From NCBI RefSeq assembly GCF_000497445.1, contig NZ_CM002285.1:734185-739216 (forward strand): a stretch of 5,032 nt of DNA, read 5' to 3'. Numbering within the stretch: position 1 is the first letter of the stretch; every line of letters starts with the position of its first letter. The stretch comes from Streptomyces roseochromogenus subsp. oscitans DS 12.976 (GTDB taxonomy: Bacteria; Actinomycetota; Actinomycetes; Streptomycetales; Streptomycetaceae). A model generated the notes under the pieces. That model was not told where the DNA came from and did no database searches. It saw only the letters and a program-made list of their open reading frames with translations. The position numbers were made by a program, and so were the translations under genes. Below are positions 1 to 5,032 of the stretch, one piece after another.

Positions 1-1
1 G

Positions 2-118
2 GACTGGCTGGTGCCGCTGCTTGCGTCCGCCGTGGGAGCCGTCCGCGAGCCGGGCACGCCGCCGGGCACCAGGACCGGCGCCGAGGACGTACCGGCGCGG
101 CTGGCGGCACGCGGATGA
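2..118 (+). CDS. C-terminal end of an unidentified upstream protein (5' partial)
   Basis: An open frame enters from the left edge and gives 38 residues before a TGA at 116-118. It begins DWLVPLLASAVGAV and ends PARLAARG. Codons end almost entirely in G or C, as in the neighbouring genes, so this looks like real coding sequence. The stop overlaps the next gene's start in an ATGA junction, which indicates translational coupling and a shared operon. The fragment is too short to name. A LysR-type regulator is one possibility, because such regulators commonly sit next to beta-lactamase-like serine hydrolases in Streptomyces (for example blaA-blaB of S. cacaoi), but no diagnostic motif is visible here and this is inference only. 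Confidence 0.7.
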   Translation, partial: DWLVPLLASAVGAVREPGTPPGTRTGAEDVPARLAARG

Positions 119-1050
119 GCGCGGCACCTGTGCGCCATCCGGTGTACGTCGGGGACGACGGCGCCCTCCGGGACGCCGCCGAGGCGATCGCAGCGGACTG
201 GGCGGCCCTCGGCGTGCGCGGCTCATTCCTCGCCCGGAACCTCGACACGGGCGAACAACTCGGCTTCGCTATTGGTGAGTTGACACCGCTTGCGTCGGTG
301 GTGAAGGTGCCGCTGGCCCTCGTCGTACTGGACCGGATCGCGGCCGGGGAACTCGACCCGGGGACCCCGGTGGAGGTCGACCCGGCGAGGAGCAGCGTCG
401 GTCCTACCGGGCTCGCGGCGTTCCGTCACCCGGCCACCGTGGCCGTCGGCGATCTGCTTGTGCTGATGCTGTCGGTGAGCGACAACGCCGCGGCGGACAC
501 CCTGCTCGATCTGGTGCCGGTGGCGGACGTGGACGAGCGGTTGCGCGCCTGGGGGTGCGGAGAGATCCGGATGCGGCACCGGCTGAACCACATGTACGAG
601 TGCGCCGCCGGTGCCGCCGGCAACGATTTCTCGCTCGCGCTGGAACTGGCCCTCCGGGACGAGCGGGCGGGCCGGCACACCATCGAGACCCTGGATCCGG
701 CGTACGCCAACGTCGGCTCGGCTGCGGCGCTCGTCGAACTGCTGCGGCGGGTGTGGTGCGACCAGGTGTCCGTCCCCTCGGCCACGGCGGAGCTGCGGCG
801 GCTGATGGGGCTGCAGGTCTTCACGCAGCGGCTGGCGAGTGAGCTGCGGGCGGACACGCTGCGGTGGAGCGGTAAGACGGGCACCTTCTTGCATCTGCGG
901 CACGAGATCGGTGTGGTCGAGGCGGAGTCCGGGGATCGGGTGGCCATTGCTGCGCTGACCCGTGCGGACCGCTGCGCGGGGCTTGCGCCGGATATCGACC
1001 TCGCGATCGGGGTGGCGGGGCGGGAGGCGTTCGAGGTGCTGCGGAGTTGA
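115..1050 (+). CDS. Class A beta-lactamase-related serine hydrolase, apparently cytoplasmic
   Basis: The 311-residue product carries the active-site motifs of penicillin-recognising serine enzymes in the right order. SVVK at 61-64 supplies the nucleophile Ser61 and Lys64. SDN is at 122-124, 61 residues after Ser61 (the class A spacing is 60). KTG is at 254-256 within LRWSGKTGTF, followed by a strand-like segment and a C-terminal helix. Two features argue against a secreted drug-resistance enzyme. The N-terminus is charged and polar with no hydrophobic signal peptide. The region where the omega-loop glutamate should lie (about 150-170, RHRLNHMYECAAGAAG) has no ExxLN-like motif. SDN-to-KTG is also about 30 residues longer than in typical class A enzymes. 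The ATG at 115 was chosen because it overlaps the upstream stop in ATGA; the ribosome-binding site there is weak, so translation is probably coupled. A regulatory or peptidoglycan-fragment-sensing role like BlaB of S. cacaoi is possible but inferred; an intracellular esterase or peptidase is the alternative. Confidence 0.88.
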   Translation: MSAAPVRHPVYVGDDGALRDAAEAIAADWAALGVRGSFLARNLDTGEQLGFAIGELTPLASVVKVPLALVVLDRIAAGELDPGTPVEVDPARSSVGPTGLAAFRHPATVAVGDLLVLMLSVSDNAAADTLLDLVPVADVDERLRAWGCGEIRMRHRLNHMYECAAGAAGNDFSLALELALRDERAGRHTIETLDPAYANVGSAAALVELLRRVWCDQVSVPSATAELRRLMGLQVFTQRLASELRADTLRWSGKTGTFLHLRHEIGVVEAESGDRVAIAALTRADRCAGLAPDIDLAIGVAGREAFEVLRS

Positions 1051-1090
1051 GTGTGCCGTTCGCATCAGCGCCGTCGGGCGTTTGGCTGTC

Positions 1091-1142
1091 GGGCGGCTAC
1101 GGGTGCGTGGTGGCTGGTCGCGCAGTTCCCCGCGCCCCTTGG
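1091..1142. repeat. Recurrent Streptomyces-type intergenic repeat
   Basis: The segment around 1112-1139, with core GGTCGCGCAGTTCCCCGCGC, matches a short sequence I recognise as occurring between genes at many places in Streptomyces chromosomes. CGCG at 1119-1122 and 1131-1134 can pair across the 8-nt loop CAGTTCCC, so the core is a small imperfect hairpin. It lies in the 181-bp space between two convergent genes, the usual setting for this element. Its function is not established. The outer boundaries given are approximate, and the copy-number claim is from memory, not computed here. Confidence 0.6.
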
Positions 1143-1175
1143 CATACTGCCCCGCTCGGTGTTTGTGAGTTCCGT

Positions 1176-1219
1176 CAGCGGACGGCCCCGGCCGCCGTCT
1201 TCGCCGGGGCCGCCCGCTG
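1176..1219. terminator. Long hairpin between convergent genes, probable bidirectional terminator
   Basis: A perfect 10-bp inner stem (CGGCCCCGGC at 1183-1192 with GCCGGGGCCG at 1203-1212) closes a 10-nt loop. After one A/C mismatch (1182/1213) six further pairs follow (1176-1181 with 1214-1219), giving 16 paired positions out of 17. It starts 13 bp beyond the stop of the leftward lipoprotein gene and 126 bp beyond the stop of the rightward hydrolase gene. No run of T follows on either strand, which is common for Streptomyces terminators. It most likely serves the lipoprotein gene first and insulates both genes from read-through. Confidence 0.75.
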
Positions 1220-1231
1220 GTCGAGTGCCGG

Positions 1232-1945
1232 TCAGGAAGGCTTCGCCGCCGAGACCGCGGTGGCGGTGACGGTGTTGTCGCACTCGGCGAACTCACCGTC
1301 CGAGAGGGCGACTTGGTGTGCGCCCGAGCCGGGCAGTCCGATCACGAGCGTCGGGTAGACGGCGGGCTTCGCGCCGGACACGCAGTAGCCGTCGGCCTCG
1401 CCCTGGACCTGGTGGAAGGTCAGCTTCACCCATGCCTTGCCGCCCGGCGCGAGGGGCACGGCCGACGCGGTGCCCGTGGGGGTCACCTTCAGCGGGCTGT
1501 TGTGCTCGGGGGAACCGTTGCCCGCTCCGGCCACCGACGGGTGGCCTCGCAGGACGCACGCGTGTCCGGAGACGTTCGTGAACTCGACGATCGCTGCGCC
1601 CGTGCCGGTGCCGTCGGGACGGTTGGCCGCCTGGTAGGCCGTCGCGTTCACGGCCGACACCGAGCATGTCGGCTTCGTACCGGTCACGGTGCCGGATATG
1701 GGAGAGGCGGGGGCGCCCGGAGCGGTCGAGGTACCGCCGCCGGAGGATCTCGAGGCCGACGGGGCCGTGGGGGTGGGGTTCGTGGCGGCGGGGGCGGTGC
1801 GCGAGGGGGCTGCGGAGGCCGGGGCCGGGGAGGACGTCTTGGCCGCCCCGCTGTCATCGCCCGGATCGCATGCCGTCAGCGACAGTGCGGCGGCGATCAC
1901 GGCTGTCGCGGACGCGGCGAGGCGGATGGTGTTGCGGTGCTGCAT
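1232..1945 (-). CDS. Secreted DUF4232-domain lipoprotein
   Basis: The 237-residue product is exported and lipid-anchored. Residues 1-25 form a signal peptide (basic MQHRNTIR, then an Ala-rich hydrophobic core) ending in the lipobox LTAC, with Cys26 as the lipidated residue. Residues 31-92 form a low-complexity Pro/Ser/Thr/Ala/Gly tether through the cell wall. Residues about 94-230 match DUF4232: a first cysteine (94), VEFTNVSGHACVLRGHPSV around 120-138, LAPGGKAWVKLTF around 165-177, then cysteines at 188 and 222. The four cysteines 94, 130, 188 and 222 probably form two disulfides outside the cell. The start at 1945 was preferred over an in-frame ATG at 2065 because it begins exactly at the signal peptide and has a GGGGGA ribosome-binding site 4 nt upstream. 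The family has no assigned function; an envelope or binding role is inference. The gene appears monocistronic, bounded by hairpins at both ends. Confidence 0.92.
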   Translation of the reverse strand: MQHRNTIRLAASATAVIAAALSLTACDPGDDSGAAKTSSPAPASAAPSRTAPAATNPTPTAPSASRSSGGGTSTAPGAPASPISGTVTGTKPTCSVSAVNATAYQAANRPDGTGTGAAIVEFTNVSGHACVLRGHPSVAGAGNGSPEHNSPLKVTPTGTASAVPLAPGGKAWVKLTFHQVQGEADGYCVSGAKPAVYPTLVIGLPGSGAHQVALSDGEFAECDNTVTATAVSAAKPS

Positions 1946-1949
1946 GGGG

Positions 1950-1955
1950 TCCCCC
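1950..1955 (-). promoter_or_regulatory. Ribosome-binding site of the DUF4232 lipoprotein gene
   Basis: On the minus strand GGGGGA lies 4 nt before the ATG at 1945. This site decides the start in favour of the short form, which begins at the signal peptide, over the 40-residue longer form starting at 2065. Confidence 0.6.
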
Positions 1956-2033
1956 GATTCCGGTGTGCGTCGTTCGACCGGCTCCGTGCCGGTGCTCACA
2001 GACGGAGACAGAGCCGGGGTGCTCAGGGTTTCC

Positions 2034-2076
2034 CCTGTGGCCCGCCTGTGACGGTTGTGGATCACCTGTGACGGTT
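2034..2076. repeat. Direct repeat CCTGTGACGGTT upstream of the lipoprotein gene
   Basis: CCTGTGACGGTT occurs exactly at 2045-2056 and 2065-2076, a 20-bp period close to two helical turns, which would put both copies on the same face of the DNA. A shortened copy, CCTGTG, lies at 2034-2039, 11 bp before the first full one. The repeats sit 89-131 bp upstream of the lipoprotein start and 101 bp or more beyond the katG stop. The arrangement resembles tandem binding sites for an activator or repressor of the lipoprotein gene. I do not recognise the regulator. Confidence 0.55.
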
Positions 2077-2123
2077 CCGTGGGGGAGAGTGCGGGAGAGA
2101 CCCCGCGTCCGCCCGCAACGGCA

Positions 2124-2165
2124 AGGGCGTCCGGGCCGACCTGTACGGGTCGGCCCGGACGCCCT
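2124..2165. terminator. katG transcription terminator hairpin
   Basis: An uninterrupted 18-bp inverted repeat (arms 2124-2141 and 2148-2165) closes a 6-nt loop, TGTACG. The stem is almost all G-C. In the katG direction it begins 11 nt after the stop codon and is followed by only two T, as is usual for GC-rich actinobacterial terminators. Because the stem is symmetrical it should also block transcription arriving from the other side. Confidence 0.85.
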
Positions 2166-2176
2166 CGAAGCGGTGA

Positions 2177-4420
<2,244 letters not shown>

Positions 4421-4858
4421 TCAGGAACTGCGGCCGGTGGAACAGTCGGGGCACATACCCCAGTAAACGACCTCGGCCTCGTCGATGGAGAAGCCGCGGT
4501 CGTCGGAGGCGGTCAGACAGGGCGCGTCGCCGACGGCGCAGTCGACGTCGGCGACGGCACCGCACGACCGGCACACGATGTGGTGATGGTTGTCCCCCAC
4601 GCGCCCCTCGAACCGGGCCGGGTGTCCGGCCGGCTCGATCCGGCGGACCAGACCCGCCGCGGTGAGGGCGTGAAGGGCCTCGTAGACGGCTTGCAGGGAG
4701 ATGTGGCCCACGCGGGCACGGACCCCGGAGGCGATCGCCTCGACGCCGAGGTGGTCGCCGTCCCGGACGGTCTCCAGCAGCGCGACGCGGGCCGCCGTCA
4801 CGCGCAGGCCGGCACCGCGGAGCTCCTCGGCGGTGGTCGGGGTCGGGGAGGCGGTCAT
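4421..4858 (-). CDS. furA: Fur-family redox/metal-responsive repressor FurA
   Basis: This 145-residue DNA-binding repressor belongs to the Fur family, whose members in this position control furA-katG in actinomycetes (furA-catC of S. coelicolor, furS-cpeB of S. reticuli, furA-katG of mycobacteria). Residues about 8-83 form the winged helix, with the recognition helix at 53-65 (ISLQAVYEALHAL). Residues 84-145 form the metal-binding and dimer domain. It contains the HHH cluster at 91-93, a first CxxC (Cys96, Cys99) in HHHIVCRSCG, two further cysteines (107, 114), and a second CxxC (Cys136, Cys139) in GMCPDCS. Both CxxC pairs needed for a structural zinc site are present; in S. reticuli FurS the first pair has been linked to redox sensing. 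The ATG at 4858 is the first start in frame and has no ribosome-binding site, but sits exactly where the promoter predicts the transcript to begin, so a leaderless mRNA is likely. It probably represses its own promoter, and peroxide would relieve that. Confidence 0.97.
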   Translation of the reverse strand: MTASPTPTTAEELRGAGLRVTAARVALLETVRDGDHLGVEAIASGVRARVGHISLQAVYEALHALTAAGLVRRIEPAGHPARFEGRVGDNHHHIVCRSCGAVADVDCAVGDAPCLTASDDRGFSIDEAEVVYWGMCPDCSTGRSS

Positions 4859-4865
4859 GAGGCCG

Positions 4866-4895
4866 AACCTACCCTCATAAACACGAGCGATTCAA
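4866..4895 (-). promoter_or_regulatory. furA promoter, predicted leaderless
   Basis: On the minus strand a -35 box TTGAAT (4890-4895) is followed by an 18-bp spacer and a -10 box TAGGTT (4866-4871). The A of the furA ATG lies 7 bp after the -10 box, the normal distance to a transcription start. Both boxes fit the main vegetative sigma factor of Streptomyces. No ribosome-binding site lies just before the ATG, which also fits a leaderless message. My recollection is that the S. coelicolor furA transcript likewise begins at the start codon. Confidence 0.75.
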
Positions 4896-4908
4896 GAAAA
4901 CGAGCAAT
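4880..4908 (-). promoter_or_regulatory. Candidate FurA operator: direct repeat around the -35 box
   Basis: The motif AAnACGAGCnAT (plus-strand reading) occurs at 4880-4891 and 4897-4908, a 17-bp period. The -35 hexamer at 4890-4895 lies between and touches the first copy, so a protein bound here would block RNA polymerase. The stretch 4876-4916 is also the most A/T-rich part of the window, as expected for a Fur-family target. Binding by FurA is inferred from position and the known autoregulation of its relatives. Confidence 0.5.
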
Positions 4909-4920
4909 GCAATTTTGGTC

Positions 4921-5032
4921 GCGCCCCGTCGCCCGCCGTCCACCTCGGCGTCCGCTGCCTTACCCTCCCGTGGGTTTGCATTCACCTTTGCCTTCGCATG
5001 GCTCCGCCGGGTGTACGGGTCCGCCTCTGGAC
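4921..5032. other. Region upstream of furA with no assignable gene
   Basis: All three leftward frames hit a stop inside this stretch or just before furA, so no leftward gene enters from the right edge into furA. Rightward, an ATG at 4998 and a GTG at 4970 each begin frames that stay open to the edge (11 and 21 codons). Neither has a ribosome-binding site and their third-position bias is weak, so a divergent gene start is possible but unsupported. The near repeat TTTGCATTC / TTTGCCTTC (4975-4983 and 4987-4995) is the only patterned sequence seen. Confidence 0.4.

Noticed and set aside
1073..1095. GTCGGGCG occurring twice (1073-1080, 1088-1095)
   Set aside because: A short GC-rich octamer repeated in a GC-rich spacer is expected by chance, and no second feature supports it.
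223..1296. 357-codon leftward open frame opposite the serine hydrolase gene
   Set aside because: It is antisense to a gene with clear SxxK, SDN and KTG motifs, its product is Arg/Pro/His-rich without domains, and it runs through the terminator hairpin.
2055..2064. DnaA-box-like TTGTGGATCA
   Set aside because: It is a single imperfect match (one mismatch to the E. coli consensus) with no cluster, so it does not suggest an origin.
1946..2065. Longer lipoprotein start at 2065 adding 40 residues
   Set aside because: The extension would bury the signal peptide inside the protein and overlap the direct repeats. The start at 1945 has a good ribosome-binding site.
1313..2071. 252-codon rightward open frame over the lipoprotein gene
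   Set aside because: The product is extremely Gly/Arg-rich, the mirror of the Pro/Ser/Ala tether on the other strand, so it is a shadow.
4961..5032. Leftward frame ending in CEGKGECKPTGG near the right edge, as the end of a cysteine-containing protein
   Set aside because: Only 23 codons are visible, third-position GC is low and the stop is TAA, all unlike the genes nearby. It is most likely chance.

Overview
The window is high-GC, actinobacterial DNA, most likely from Streptomyces or a close relative. The reasons are strong G/C bias at third codon positions, a furA-katG operon, a DUF4232 lipoprotein, and an intergenic sequence around 1112-1139 of a kind I recognise as recurrent in Streptomyces chromosomes. 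No mobile element, CRISPR array, tRNA or rRNA is visible.

Left part (1-1231). The last 38 codons of a rightward gene overlap, through an ATGA junction, a 311-residue serine hydrolase of the class A beta-lactamase fold. It has the SxxK, SDN and KTG motifs but no signal peptide. It is followed by a 181-bp spacer holding the Streptomyces-type repeat and a long hairpin (1176-1219). That hairpin lies between two convergent genes and probably terminates both.

Middle (1232-2176). A leftward gene encodes a 237-residue secreted lipoprotein: signal peptide with an LTAC lipobox, a Pro/Ser/Thr/Ala-rich tether, and a DUF4232 domain with four cysteines. Its upstream region carries a 12-bp direct repeat with a 20-bp period and no recognisable TAnnnT -10 box. 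Next comes a perfect 18-bp hairpin (2124-2165), the katG terminator.

Right part (2177-5032). A leftward oxidative-stress operon: furA (redox/metal-sensing Fur-family repressor, 145 aa), a 33-bp gap, then katG (catalase-peroxidase, 736 aa) with all catalytic and adduct-forming residues present. The furA promoter can be read directly: TTGAAT, 18 bp, TAGGTT, then 7 bp to the A of the ATG, so the transcript is probably leaderless. A 12-bp direct repeat with a 17-bp period flanks and touches the -35 box and is the best candidate FurA operator. Expected logic: reduced, metal-loaded FurA represses its own promoter. Peroxide inactivates it, and furA and katG are then transcribed together.

Most of the window is ordinary Streptomyces chromosome. 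The parts that merit a second look are the cytoplasmic serine hydrolase pair, the furA control region and the repeats upstream of the lipoprotein gene. I do not see a clear case for a wholly new system.
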